The notes: generated by a model not told the origin, from the sequence alone. Positions 10,401-22,437 are shown, numbered from the stretch's first letter. The stretch: DNA of 64,000 nt from Rouxiella chamberiensis (GCF_026967475.1 NZ_CP114058.1:1736001-1800000), one strand, 5' to 3'. Made by a program: numbers and translations.

Positions 10401-13400
10401 AGCGCCGGTGCCGTCTCGGGTTCAGCAATGACGCGCTCGAGGAAGGTCATCATCCGGCTGACATAACGCGACAGGCGTTCATCGGTGTCCGCTGACAGCA
10501 CAAACAGACATGGCTCGCCGTGATGCAAGGCATTTAAGGCGCGCGGCGGCGCTTCTTCGATAAATACCGACGCATTCGACCCGCCTGCGCCAAAGGCACT
10601 CAGCCCGGCGCGACGCGTTTTGCCCGCTGTCGATGCCCAGTCTTCAAGCGTCTGCACCACGCGAAACGGCGAGGCGGCAAAGTTGATTTTCGGGTTCAGC
10701 GTTTGGGAATGCAGCGACGGCACCAGTTTGCGGTGGCGCATTTGCAGCAGAATTTTTGTCAGCCCGGCAATACCGGCGGCGGATTCGAGATGACCAATAT
10801 TGCTTTTCACCGATCCAATGCGGCAGTGACCCGCCATTAAAGGCGGGGTGAGGCCTTTTTGTGCATTCACGCGGGCAAAGGCCTTGCTCAACCCCGAGAT
10901 TTCGATGGGGTCGCCCAGCAGAGTGCCGGTGCCGTGCGCTTCGATATAATCGACAGACGCCGGTTCCCAGCCTGCGCGCTCGAGCGCCGTGCTGATTGCC
11001 TGACTTTGCGCGGCCTGATTCGGCACCGTAAAGCCGCTGGTCTTGCCGCCGTGGTTAATCGCCGTTGCCCTGATCACGCCATAAATCTGGTCGCCGTCGG
11101 TGATGGCCTGCTGGAGAGGTTTGAGCAGCACCGCGCCCATGCCTTCGCCCGGCACATAGCCGTCGCCGCCTTCACCAAAGGCGCGGCAACGCCCGTCGCT
11201 GGACAGGAACTGGCTCTGGCCGAGCTGGTAATACTTCATTGGGTGAACTATCAGATTAACGCCGCCCGCAATCGCCATCTTGCAGTCACCGCTGCGGATT
11301 GCCTGACAGGCCAGATGCAGCGCAGTCAGCGAAGACGAGCACATAGTGTCCAGCGCCACGCTCGGGCCGTCGAGATTGAAATAGTAGGAGACGCGGTTGG
11401 CGACCGAGGAGTGCAGCGACATCGGATAGCCGGTTTCGTACTGCGCAGGCGTGGTGTCAATCGACTGATAGTGTCCCCACATCACGCCGACAAACACGCC
11501 CACAGGATGCTGGTTCAGCGCTTGACGCGAGTAGCTGGCATCGGACACGCACTCCCACGCGGTTTGCAGGAACAGTCGCTCCTGCGGGTCCAGCAGTTCT
11601 GCTTCACGCGGAGAAATGGAGAAGTAGTGGCTATCGAACTGATCGATATCGTCGATAAAGCCGCCCCACTTACTGTACACCTTGTTTTTCGGCCCGCGCT
11701 CGGGAGAGTAATGATCACGGTAGTCCCAGCGCGACAACGGAATTTCACTTACGCTATCGACGCCGCCCGTAAGATTGGCCCAGAATTCATCAACATTTTT
11801 CGCCCCCGGATAACGCCCGCTGAGGCCGATAACGGCAATGGCGTCGTGCTCGTCCTGCGGTGCGGCATGGCTTTGCAGCGCATCGAATCGCCCGCCCTTC
11901 AACAGCGCCGAAAGGGACGGCGTAACGGGTTGCGGGGCGCAGGCGGTGACGGGTTGCGTCTCGCCTGCACACAGGGCAACGGCCCACTCCACCAGCGTTT
12001 GATAGTGATACACCGCCGTAGCCTTGACGCCCGTAAAGCGTGCGTCCAGTTCGTGCTGCAAGCGCAGGAGCACCACAGGGTCGAGCGGCCACTGATGCAG
12101 CGGCATCAGCGTCGAGACGTTCGCCGCATTCGGGGTAATTGCCACAGTCAGGCTCTCGGCCAGCAGATCGCAGGTTGCCGAAACGGTATCGGGTTTGCGC
12201 GCAGGGTCGTTCGCGGTAACGGGCGTAGCAATCGAGCGGGAAACCTGCGGTTGCTGTGCGGGCGGCAGCGCGGCGACCGGTTGGAGTACGGCGGGTTGCA
12301 GTGCGGCGGCCGGCCCCGGATAGCTTTCACACAGGAATTCGGCCAGCGCGTCGATATCCTGATACTCATAAAACAGGGTTTGCGATACCTCGCCAAACGT
12401 CGCGGCGAGCTTTTCATTGAGCGCCAGGATCATCATCGAATCGAGGCCGTAATCGGCCAGTTGTGTCGCCGGTTGCACTTCACGCGCATCCAGTTTGGTC
12501 ACCTCGATAATGCCTGCCGTCAGGAAATCGGTGACACCGTCACGAAGCGAGCGCGCGTCCGTAGGGTGAACCGCATTCAACGCGGGAATGACTTCGTGGG
12601 AAGGCATGGCCTGCTGCGGGTAGTGCTCGAGCAGGCAGTCCGCCAGCGAGGCAAGCGACTCGTGCTCATAGAACAGGGTTTGCGACAGGTCGCTGAAAGT
12701 GGACGACAGCTTTTCGTTGAGCGCCAGAATCATCATCGAATCCAGACCAAAATCTGCCAGCGGCGCAGTAGCGGTGACCTCGCCCGCATCCAGTCGCGTG
12801 ACCTCGATGACCTGCGCAATCAGGGAATTTATCAGCGCTTCACGCGAGGCCGCACCGCTCTGCTGCCCGTTGAGCACCTCGGAGATAACCGTGGCTGTCA
12901 CGGTGGGTTGTGTGGCAACCAAGCTTGCGGTGAAACGTTCAGCCTGTCCCGCACGGTTGGCCACCGCCGACGATTTCAGGCCCAGATGCGGCACGGCCTG
13001 CGTTTGCAACTGCTCGACGCGGACCACCACATTGCCGAGGTTATCCAGCAGATCGATGTCATAGCATGTCGTATTGCCGTTATCGCCCTGCACACAACGA
13101 CGCGCATAGGCATAGCAAATTCCGTGAATCGGCGCATAAATCTGCACGCCCGAAAGCGCAACCGGCACCTCGAGCGTTGGGGTTGCGGCGTCGAAACCCC
13201 CGATGCCAAGCGCCGTGCGGAAGGCTCCATCCAGCCACGAAGGCGGCAGAATAAAGGGCTGAATCACCTGCGCATCGTTAACCTCGGGCAACAGTGTCAA
13301 TTCGGCCAGCGCCTCGTCGGCATGGGCATAGAGCCGCTCGATAACCTGAAACGCGGGTCCAAAGGTAAATCCGCGCTCGGCAAAGGCGGCATTGACGGCT

Positions 13401-16400
13401 TCGCGCTCATAGCTTTGCCCGTGGGTTACCAGCGATTGAAGATTCACGGGCGCGGGTTGCGAAGCCGTTTCCTCGGTAAGACGGCCGCTGCCGAAGAGGT
13501 GGCGTTTCTCGTCGAGAGTTTGATAAATCTCGAAATTCAGCCCGCCCTGCGACGGCGTCAACGCGATGTCAATGTCCAGCGTAGCGCCGGTGAGCCGAAC
13601 AGGCTGACGCCACGTAATATCCTGCACCCGCGCCAGCACCGGTTTGGCATCGGCCTGCGGCAAGGCCTTGCCGAGCAGCGCCAGTTCGCCTGCGCCAAGC
13701 GCCATTTCGATAAAGGCGGCACCCGGCAGAATGCGGTTATCACCCAGCCGATGATCGTTGACCAGAAACTCGTCGGCACGCAGGGTCTTGCGAAAGGCCT
13801 GTACGGCCAGCGTAGAAATATTGGCATCGATAAGCGGATGCAGCGCGGCGGCTCGCGAAACAGTGTGGCTCTCGACCGGCGAGGTCGGTGCCCAACAGTT
13901 TTGGCGTTGAAACGCGTAGCCCGGAAGCGACACGCGGCGACGGGCATGCGCGCTGTGCAGCGGCGTCCAGTCAATCTCATGCCCTTTGGCCCAGGCTTCG
14001 CCCAGCGCGCCCAATCGGCCGAGCGTCAGCCAATCGGCCAGCGGCGGGGTTTCTGCGGTATTGCGCGCCGTATCGCGATGGCCGGTAATCAGCCCCGAAA
14101 CAGGGCGTTGAGGCTGTTGCCCAAAGGCGCGCAGCATCGCGACGGCGTCCGCCGCCACGTCGGCCACCAACGCCAGACGGTGTTCGTGCGCCACACGGCC
14201 TACTTGCAAGGTATAGGCGATGTCCTGCAACGAGAGTTCGCCATGTTGCTCGATAAAAGTGGCAAGCTGCCCGGCCATGGTTTGCAGCGCCGCTTCACGA
14301 CGGGCCGAAAGCACGATTAACGCGGGTTTGCCGGGGTCATTGGTGAGGCGCGGCGGCTCGCTGTACTCTTCGACAATCAGATGCGCATTGCTGCCGCCTG
14401 CGCCAAAGGAGCTGATGCCCGCCATTCGCGGGATCTCGGTCGCAACCGTCGCGCCCTGTTCCTGCACGGGCAGCACCGGACGCGGCCACGACGCCAGCGC
14501 ATGTTGCAGTCGAAACGGACCGTTTTCGAAATCGATAAATGGATTGACCGTGTCGGATTGAATCGACGGCACCAGAGTCTGGTGTTTCATCTGTAGCAAC
14601 ACTTTGGTCAGCGCCGACATCCCGGCGGCGGCTTCCAGATGCCCGATATTGGCCTTGACCGATCCGATGGCGCAATATTTGGCGCTGTCACCCGCAAGGG
14701 AGAACGCCTTGTTCAAACCGCTGATTTCAATAGGATCACCGAGCTTGGTGCCTGTGCCGTGCGCCTCGACATAGCTGATATGACGCGGGTTGACCTGGGC
14801 GTTAGCCAGCGCATCGGTAATCAACTCGGCCTGACGTTTGGCGTTCGGCACGGTAAAGCCCGAGGTTTTTCCGCCGTGGTTGACGGCGGTGCCACGAATA
14901 ATGCCGTAAATATGGTCGCCCTGCTCCCGCGCCAGCGACAGCGGTTTAAGCACCACCGCGCCCACGCCCTCTCCCGGCACATAGCCCGTGCCGCCTTCGC
15001 CGAAACTGCGGCAGCGGCCGTCGGAGGAGAGAAAATGCATATTGGACAGCAGATGATATTTATAAGGGTGCAGCGACAGATTGATGCCGCCTGCTATCGC
15101 GACCGGCACATCGCCGCTGCGCAGGGCGTGGCAGGCGACGTGAATGGCGGTCAGCGAGGAAGAACAGGCGGTGTCGACCGCCATGCTCGGGCCGGAGAAG
15201 TTATAAAAATGCGACACGCGGTTCGCCACGGACCAGTAAGAGGAGTGTGAGGTGTTCCACTCGTCAACGGGCGTGGTGATCGCGTTGAGCTGATAGTCGC
15301 CCCACATCATACCGACATAAACGCCGACGCGATTTTCGCGGCCCGCCGCGTGCGCCGCCAGTTTATCGGCGGTATAACCGGCATCTTCAATGGCGTGCGT
15401 CACCGTCTCCAGGAACAGCCACTCGTTGGGGTCCATGATTTCGGTTTCTTTCGGCGAAATATTGAAATAACGCGGATCGAATCGTTCGACGCCCGACAGG
15501 AAACCTCCCCAGCGGCTGTAACTTTTACCCGGCGTTGCCGCGCCCGGCTGGAACCAGCGCGTGTCCCAGCGCTCGGCGGGCACTTCGGTAACACAGTCGC
15601 GTCCGGCGGCCAGATTGTCCCAGAACTGCGCGAGGTTGTCGGCTTGCGGATAACGTCCGGCAATGCCGATGATGGCGATATCGTCCTCTTTCACGTCGCG
15701 TCGAGAGGCAAAAGCGGGCTGTGCCGACGGGGTTACTCGCACGTAATCCGCTGCCGGTGACGCGGCTTGTGGCAGCACATCGACCACTGCCGCCTTGCCT
15801 TGCAGCGCTGCGACCGCTTCGGCATGGTGGTCCAGCAGATAACGACTCAGCTCCTCCATGGTCTGATATTCAAAGAACAGCGTCATCGGCAAGGCGTTGC
15901 CAAAGGTCTTTTTCAGCGCATTGACCAGGTCGATGACTACGACTGAGTCGAAACCGTAATCGCGGAAGAATGCGTGGCGCTCGAAATGCGCCGGAATTTG
16001 CAGTTTTTGGGCGAACAACGCGGAAAGAAAACCAATCACCGCCTCCTGTGACGAAACACGATCCTGTGCGGGCGACGGGGCGTCGATTGTCGGCGCACGG
16101 GTAGTTTCGACTACACCCAGCACGGCTTCGATGCGCGAGGCATCGCCCGGCATGACCACCGTCTGCGACGCCCTGCTTTGCAGTGCAAAATCGAACGCGG
16201 CAATGCCGTCTTCCGTCAGCAGCGGCACAATCCCGAATTGGCTTTTCAGAAAGCCCGCCTCTTTTTCTGTCAGGCGCATACCGCCGTCCTGCCAGTAAGG
16301 CCAGTTGATGGAAAGCGCCTTGCCGACACGTTCCCCGCGCTGCTGCTGCGCGTTACGCTGGTGTGCAAAGTAGTCTTCAAACGCATTGCCGAAGGCATAA

Positions 16401-19400
16401 TCGCACTGGCCCATGTTGCCCAGCACGCCGGTGACGGATGAGAACAGCGCGAAAAAGTCGAGCGGCAGGTGGCGGGTGGCCGAATCCAGAAGCGTGGTGC
16501 CGAGCACTTTTGGCGTGATAACGCGGGCAAATGCCTCGGGGGACTTGCGCAAAATAAAGTTGTCTTCGATAACGCCGGCAGAATGAATAACGCCGTTCAA
16601 CGTCTGCTCCGACGTGGAAATCGTGTCGATCATCTGCTGAACGCTCGCGGCATCGCCGATGTCGCAGGCGAGATAATGCGCCTTACCGCCGGACGCGCAG
16701 AGGGCGTCAAGCTGCTGGCGACGCGCGGCGTCGAGCGCGGAACGTCCGCTCAGATACACCGTCGCCGCATAGTGTTCGCACAGGTAACGGGCAAAAATCA
16801 GGCCTAATGCGCCCATTCCGCCGGTTATTAGATAAATGCCGTGTCGACGCAGCGAGGCGGTGTCGATCTTCGGCGCATCGGCGCGGGCTTCCGGCGTTGT
16901 CGCCGAGGCAAAGCGGCGGACCCAACGCGTACCCTGAACGTGGCGCACATCGGCATCTTTCGACAGGTCATTGAATTCGCGGGCGATTAATGCGGGAAGA
17001 TGCATTGCCTCTGTGTCGTTATCCACCTGCACGACGCGGCCGATATAATCCGGTTTCTCGACCCGCAGCGTGCGGTAAAAACCACTGATGCCCAGAATAT
17101 CTGCCGGACTTTCACAGGCGTGATGCAGATGAACAAAACGAACCTGCCTGACTTTGCGCATCAAGGCTTTGGTCAAGGCAAACAGGCTCGAAGGCCCGGC
17201 CGTCAGGCGCGCGACACTGTCCTCGTTGCTCTGCCCACCGTTGACCCACAGCACCTGCCTAAAGGTCGCCCCCTGCGCCAGTAGCGCATCGACAGCCGCC
17301 GAGAAATCCTCGATATTGGCCGGTCGAACCGCGCCTGATGTTGAAAACGGCGCAGCGGCCGCGTCGAGTACAAGGCGGTAGACAGCAGGCGGATTTTCTT
17401 TCTCGGCAAACAGCATGGCGACAGGCGCGATATCCTGCGCGGCGCCTACCAGCACCACCTGCTCAAGTGCTACATCGGCCTCGTCTACCGCTTTTTCAAT
17501 CCAGTGCGGCTGATAGAGATTCACGGTTTCAGACAGCGCATGGCGTGCGGTTTTCGGCAACGCCTTCGCCGCAAAGCCCTCGTCAAGCACCCGCAGGCTC
17601 AACCCACGGAAAGACATCGCAACCCGCTCTGGCTGGCGGGCATCGGCAAGCTGAATATCTACCGTGATCACGCCATCCTTGAGCGAACTCTCCGCAGCCA
17701 GAGTCAGGGTCGCGGTCATATCGGCCACACAGGGGGTGCGTAACTCGAGGCTTTCCAGCATAAACGGAATGACCATCGCGCCGTTGTCGTTGGCAGGCGC
17801 TTCGGCGTTCAACAACTGATTAATCCACACCACGGCGGCCTGCAATGCGCCGTCTGCCAATGACGGATGAATCACGAAGTCTGTGTCCTGACCTGCGGAT
17901 AATTGCAGTTGCGCGATACAGGTTTGCGCATCGAAAGTTAACTGTGCGATGGATTGCAGACCGGCACCGTAGACCATCTGCACGCCATCGAGCCGTTGAT
18001 AGCAATCGGCACCGCTCAGGGTGTTGGCGGCACCGGCGATGCGTGCGGCCGGTATCGCGGCGGTGTCTGCCGCCAGACTCAGGGCGCCACGGCAATACAG
18101 GATGTTATCGTCCCCTTTCACCTCGAAAGACGCGCTTTGCCCTGCGGTGAGGGGGTGGATATGAATCTCGATTTCGCGGGCACGCTCAGTAAATTCAAGC
18201 GGCTGCAACCAGCGCACCTGTGAAAACTGCACGCAGGACAGGTCATGGGTACGTATCGAATCGGTAAAGGCTGCGCGCACCAGCTCGAGATACATCACAC
18301 CCGGCAAAATAGCCTGACCGCCCATGCGATGACCCGCAACAAAGAATTCGTCGGCTTGCAGCACCGCCTGATAACGTGTGCTGCCCACATTCAGCACCCG
18401 ATGACGCTGGGCGTCGAGAGAACCGTCTTCGGGGGGTTATCCAGAATGATTGATGAATAAAGGGATAGGTCGGCAGTGATACCGCCTTAACATCGGTGTT
18501 CGCGAACAACGCCGAGCCTTCGAACCGAGCGCCGCGCTGATAGCAGTCGGCGAGTTGCGCCAACTGGCTTTCAGACGCCGGAGATTTTGCTCGGGCAAGG
18601 TGCTCGAGCAGCGCGCGAGCTTGCATACCGGCCTCTTCCGCCTCGGCGTCTTCGTGCGCCTGCATCACCAGAAGGCCTTGCGCCACCGCAGTTTCAAGGG
18701 TGGCGACAAGGCTTTGAACCTCATGCCCAACGCAGCCAAAACGGTACGGGAAATGGTCACGGCGGGTCAGCAATGTTGCGCTCACGGCATCGAGCGAGGC
18801 ATCGGGATGGGCTTGCAACCACTGAATCAGCTGCATTTGCCGCTGCAACAGGGCCTCGGGCGATTTCGCCGACAGCGCTATCAGAGATGCCGACCCCGAG
18901 GTCGGGCGGGATTTCTTGCGCGTGCGACGACGCAGCGGTTCGGGGGCTTCTTCCAGCACCACATGGGCATTGGTGCCGCCGAACCCAAAGGAGCTGACGC
19001 CTGCGCGGCGCGGTGTCGCGTCGTCGATGCGCGGCCACGCGGTGGTCTGGTCGACGAAAAAGAACGGGCTTTGCTGTAAATCAATCTTTGGATTGATGGC
19101 GGAAAAGTGTCGCAGCGGCGGTAACTGGCGGTGCCTGAAGGCCTGCAACACCTTGATAACGCCCGCAACGCCTGCGGCGGCTTCGAGGTGACCGATATTG
19201 CTCTTGACGGAGGTCACGCCGCAAAAACCGTCCTCCAGCGCGATATCCTGCTGTTGCGCAAGGGCACTAAACGCCTGCTTCAAGCCTGCAAATTCAATCG
19301 GATCGCCTTTGGGTGTTCCGGTGCCGTGCGCTTCAATCAGGCCAATCGAGTTTATCGGTACACCCGCCTGCCGATGGGCGGCAATGATAACGTCGGCCTG

Positions 19401-20243
19401 CGCGTCGGCACTCGGGTAAGTCAGCGTGTAGGAGTTGCCGCAGTGGTTGACCGCACTGCCCTTGATAACGCCATGCACGGTGTCGCCGTCGGCCAGCGCT
19501 TTGTCGAGAGGTTTGAGCAGTAACACCGCAGCGCCTTCGCCGCGCACATAGCCGTCCGCCTGGTCATCGAAAGAGTGACACGCCCCGCTTGGCGACAACA
19601 TGCCCATCTTGGCAAAGGACTGATGACGCGTGGAAGTCAAAATAAGATTTACGCCGCCGCTCAACGCTATTTCGCAGTCGCCGTTCCTTATGGCCTGCAC
19701 CGCCGCGTGAATAGCATTCAGAGAGCTTGAGCATGCCGTATCCAGCGCCAGACTCGGGCCGTGAAAATCAAAAAAATGGGATATTCGATTGGCAATAATA
19801 GACGTCGCGGTCCCTGTCGAATGATGGGCTTCGATAGGATTATCCGTATTTTCCTGAAGCTCTTTATAATCATTATTGAAGACTCCAATAATAACCCCGA
19901 CCTTCTTCCCGCGTAGGGAAGACGGAGGGATCCCTGCGTCTTCAAGACAGGTCCAGGTATTTTCCAGCATAATCCTCTGCTGCGGATCCATTGTTTCCGC
20001 GACTTTTGGAATAATGCCGAAAAATTGGTTATCAAAACCGTCAATTCGATTAATTAATGCGGCAAAGCGATTTTCATGTTCAGCGGGCCATTTTAACGTG
20101 GCGCGAGGCAGAGAAAATTCGCCCTGTTCGGCACTGGAAATCTTCACAACCGAATTACGGTGATTAACGATATTGCCCCAGAATTCAGAATAATTATCAG
20201 CATCAGGCAGCCGACAAGAAACGCCTATAATTGCAATATCCAT
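4400..20243 (-). CDS. Giant AT-less (trans-AT) modular polyketide synthase, about 5280 aa (one frameshift)
   Basis: Domain order by approximate residue: KS1 1-425 (Cys171, His306), DH1 620-900 (His638 in HRMGGQAILPG), KR1 935-1330 (GGMGALG), ACP1 (Ser1433); KS2 1512-1960 (Cys1693), DH2 2130-2410, ACP2a (Ser2502), ACP2b (Ser2602), degenerate ACP (Pro2722 replaces Ser); KS3 2793-3240 (Cys2968), DH3 3420-3700, KR3 around 3964, ACP3 (Ser4266); KS4 4372-4800 (Cys4544, His4679), then a C-terminal half condensation domain about 5010-5270. No AT, ER, MT or TE domain is present, which is the trans-AT pattern and fits the tandem AT gene downstream. KR1 has an Asp in VIED (B-type-like) and KR3 lacks it (A-type-like); this stereochemical reading is inference. 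The frame breaks in a G6 run at 18432-18437 (C6 on the coding strand). Reading it as five restores WITPEDGSLDAQ, so I treat it as one protein. The protein begins directly with KS1, so the starter must arrive from elsewhere. Confidence 0.93.
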
Positions 20244-21036
20244 GTGTTTTTTTATTCTCGTAAATTGATGTCGCTATAGTTCCCAAATCGCCTCTAGAAC
20301 GCTTGGCACATCGATAGGTTTTAATAGAAATCAACAATTCATCGATATTAAACACATTAGCGTTGTTACTACAACAAGAATTCTACACTTTATATAATTT
20401 AATCTTTCAATTTGTAAATATCTGTGTATTTCATATATTCACATTATGAAAAAATATCTAAGCATTATCCGAGCACGCGCCGAAATAGCCCACGCGCAGC
20501 AAACAAATAACGACACCGACCTTAAATAATTAACCGATGTTAATAAATAATATTCCCGAAAACGGGCTTTTGAAGGCAGTGAAAATTAATTTCATGGGTA
20601 AATTAAAAATTAAAATCCCGCACTCGCACCTGGAAAAATCGCCCAAAAATCACAATAAAAATATTATTTTTCAATAATATACATAAATAATCTTGTTAGG
20701 GATTTTTCAAGGAATTGTCTTCCTTGAAAAAAGACAGCGTACAAAAATATCCGCACAGCGGACACGGCGGACAGAAATGCATTTATAAAGCCCCAACATT
20801 GATTAGGCTTATTGGCTGAACATAGAAAAAGGAATATTGAATTTTTGATGACACAAAACAGGAAGGCGGCAATGCCTACTTGTAGTTATTAAATCTCTAC
20901 GCTAGGATGCAAACACATTAGATTTGCTGCATGATTTCACGCCGTATCGTTATTGGCGCGGATATTTTCTTGTCTCTGTTATAAGAAACTCTGCATATTC
21001 ATTAGTAATTATCGACATCTGGACATGGGAATAATT
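20244..21036. promoter_or_regulatory. AT-rich intergenic region upstream of the polyketide operon
   Basis: About 790 bases with no convincing gene, markedly more AT-rich than the flanking genes. It separates the minus-strand polyketide operon from the plus-strand DUF6622 gene, so it must hold promoters for both. It contains a perfect 12-base inverted repeat (20703-20731) and several A/T-rich half-palindromes around 20655-20690. I could not assign a confident -35/-10 pair. Such AT-rich leaders in enterobacterial secondary-metabolite loci are often H-NS targets; that is inference here. Confidence 0.5.
20703..20731. repeat. Perfect 12-base inverted repeat with 5-base loop
   Basis: Arms TTTTTCAAGGAA and TTCCTTGAAAAA flank the loop TTGTC. 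No free U-tract follows on either strand, so a terminator is not the obvious reading. It lies 460 bases upstream of the polyketide synthase start, where an operator for the cluster would be expected. Function unknown. Confidence 0.6.
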
Positions 21037-21533
21037 ATGTTAGAAATTGTTTCGGGAACACCGATTTGGGTGATGGTACTTTTGATTAGCGCGACAGGAT
21101 ATTGCCTCACTTTCTGTTTTAAAAAAGACGTCAGCATTAAGCTTTTATTACTTATTCCACTTTGTTTTATGATTTTTTCTTTCGTCTCTTTGCTACAGCA
21201 AGGTGACATTTTGATTTCAAGTTTGACCTGGTTAATGGGCTGCGTCATCGGGGAACGACGGCGACAAGAATTTTCGCCTCCAGACCTTACAGTCTCGGGC
21301 GCAAACAGGGCACCATCACGGTACCGGGCACCTATTCGATTATCGTTATTTTCCTGCTTTATTTCCCGCTTCGCTATTATATCGGCTACCAGCAGGCGAC
21401 CGTCAGCGATCATCATCTCAGTGGCGCACTGATTATGCTGCTGGCGGTATCATCAGGTTTTGTGGTCGGCTTTTTCTCTCTGCGCGCCTATATTATCTAT
21501 TTGCGCTATAAACAATTGGCGATTGCCAATTAA
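21037..21533 (+). CDS. DUF6622-like inner-membrane protein (one frameshift)
   Basis: A small hydrophobic protein of about 165 aa once a G4 run at 21250-21253 is read as G5. It starts MLEIVSGTPIW and shows a repeating pattern of membrane helices: about residues 7-25, 35-52, 55-75, then after the break IIVIFLLYFPLRYYIGY and a last helix ending near LRAYIIYLRY. The opening GTP-W motif and overall layout recall the DUF6622 family, whose function is unknown. The start at 21037 follows TGGGAAT; an in-frame ATG four codons earlier is possible. Both halves keep a coherent hydrophobic protein pattern, so the break is probably a sequencing error. It is convergent with the phosphopantetheinyl transferase; nothing in it suggests a direct role in polyketide synthesis. 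Confidence 0.7.
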
Positions 21534-21569
21534 CCCGTCATCAATAAGTTTGCTCCGTAGCGACGTATT

Positions 21570-21593
21570 CTCCCCTATTCGTTGATAGGGGAG
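21570..21593. terminator. Hairpin between convergent genes
   Basis: CTCCCCTA and TAGGGGAG form an 8-base perfect stem with an 8-base loop in the 60-base gap between the DUF6622 stop and the phosphopantetheinyl transferase stop. There is no U-run, so it would be a weak or factor-assisted terminator. Confidence 0.4.
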
Positions 21594-22333
21594 TTAGGGA
21601 TTGGAATGATTCACGACTACGGTGAGCACATGTTCTTCCTGCCACGCAAAATAACCCCGAAATACCCTACCGGCCGGATAATCTTCATCCAGCGTGCTGG
21701 TCAGTTGTAACAAGGCGTGACCCGTTTCGCCGTTCAGTTCGATAACTCGCGCCGAATGAAACGACATAAACTGTTTTAGGTGCGGATACAGCGCTTTATA
21801 CAGGCTTTCCTTCAATGAAAAAGCCAGCGTGAGGGCCGCTGCCCACGGCATTTCGCAGCGCTGCAATAACGCCTCCTCCGTTTCGCCAACAATCATGCTG
21901 GCCAACTCCTGTGCGGAACTGGCTTTCAACAGATTTTCGGCATCGACGCCCACATGATGCCGACAGTCGGCCCGCGCGGTCAGAATCACCGCGCGTGTTG
22001 CCGTATGCGTTAACGAACCCACAATGCCCTGAGGCCAGACGGGCGCGCGATCGGCATCATTCTCGAGAAAAAATCGGCAATGCCGTAGCATTGCAACGCC
22101 GTGCGGGCCGCGAGACGACTGGCAAGATACTCCCCTCGCCGCTTGCCGACGGCGCGGTGCAGATGAGCAGGTTGATTCAAACTGTATTGTGCAAACAGCG
22201 CGTTGTCATAGTGCGACAGATCAAATTGCACCTCCGTCCACATCAGCCAGGGCAATTCACGCAATGTCCCCTGCTGCAGGGAACGAATAAACGCGCTTCG
22301 AGAATGGGGAACGGCAATCAGCGGAGTCAGCAT
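21594..22333 (-). CDS. 4'-phosphopantetheinyl transferase, EntD type (one frameshift)
   Basis: An enzyme of about 246 aa that transfers phosphopantetheine from CoA to the serine of carrier proteins. Family marks are GSLTHT with the following hydrophobic strand, GVDAE (magnesium-binding acid) and FSLKESLYKAL, the signature (F/W)xxKES of the superfamily. The frame breaks at an A6 run at 22068-22073; reading it as seven restores IADFFLENDADR without loss. Size and motif order fit the EntD group used for secondary metabolism. It lies about 1.4 kb upstream of the polyketide synthase on the same strand, beyond the DUF6622 gene, and is the natural activator for the ACPs of that cluster. A general role in enterobactin-type synthesis cannot be excluded, but no siderophore synthesis genes are visible here. 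Confidence 0.87.
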
Positions 22334-22437
22334 GGTCTGGATAAGGTTGTGAAGGATGCTCGAATTACAGCATCTCTCTGTTTTTAATTCAAACGGGCTG
22401 GTTTGCCAGGAAGGGAGTATCTCAAGAAAACGTCAAC

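Noticed and set aside
12380..12800. A nucleotide repeat or mobile element at the near-identical blocks 300 bases apart
   Set aside because: The repeated sequence is in frame and corresponds to tandem ACP domains; it is a domain duplication, not an insertion element.
10859..14320. A 1153-codon open frame on the plus strand
   Set aside because: It is exactly antisense to modules 2-3 of the polyketide synthase, has Arg/His/Gln-rich low-complexity composition and no family pattern. Long antisense frames are expected in GC-rich coding DNA.
18243..20243. A separate 666-aa loading-module protein
   Set aside because: The last 50 or so residues are nonsense caused by a homopolymer frame break. Correcting one base joins it seamlessly to the dehydratase of the long protein, so it is one gene.
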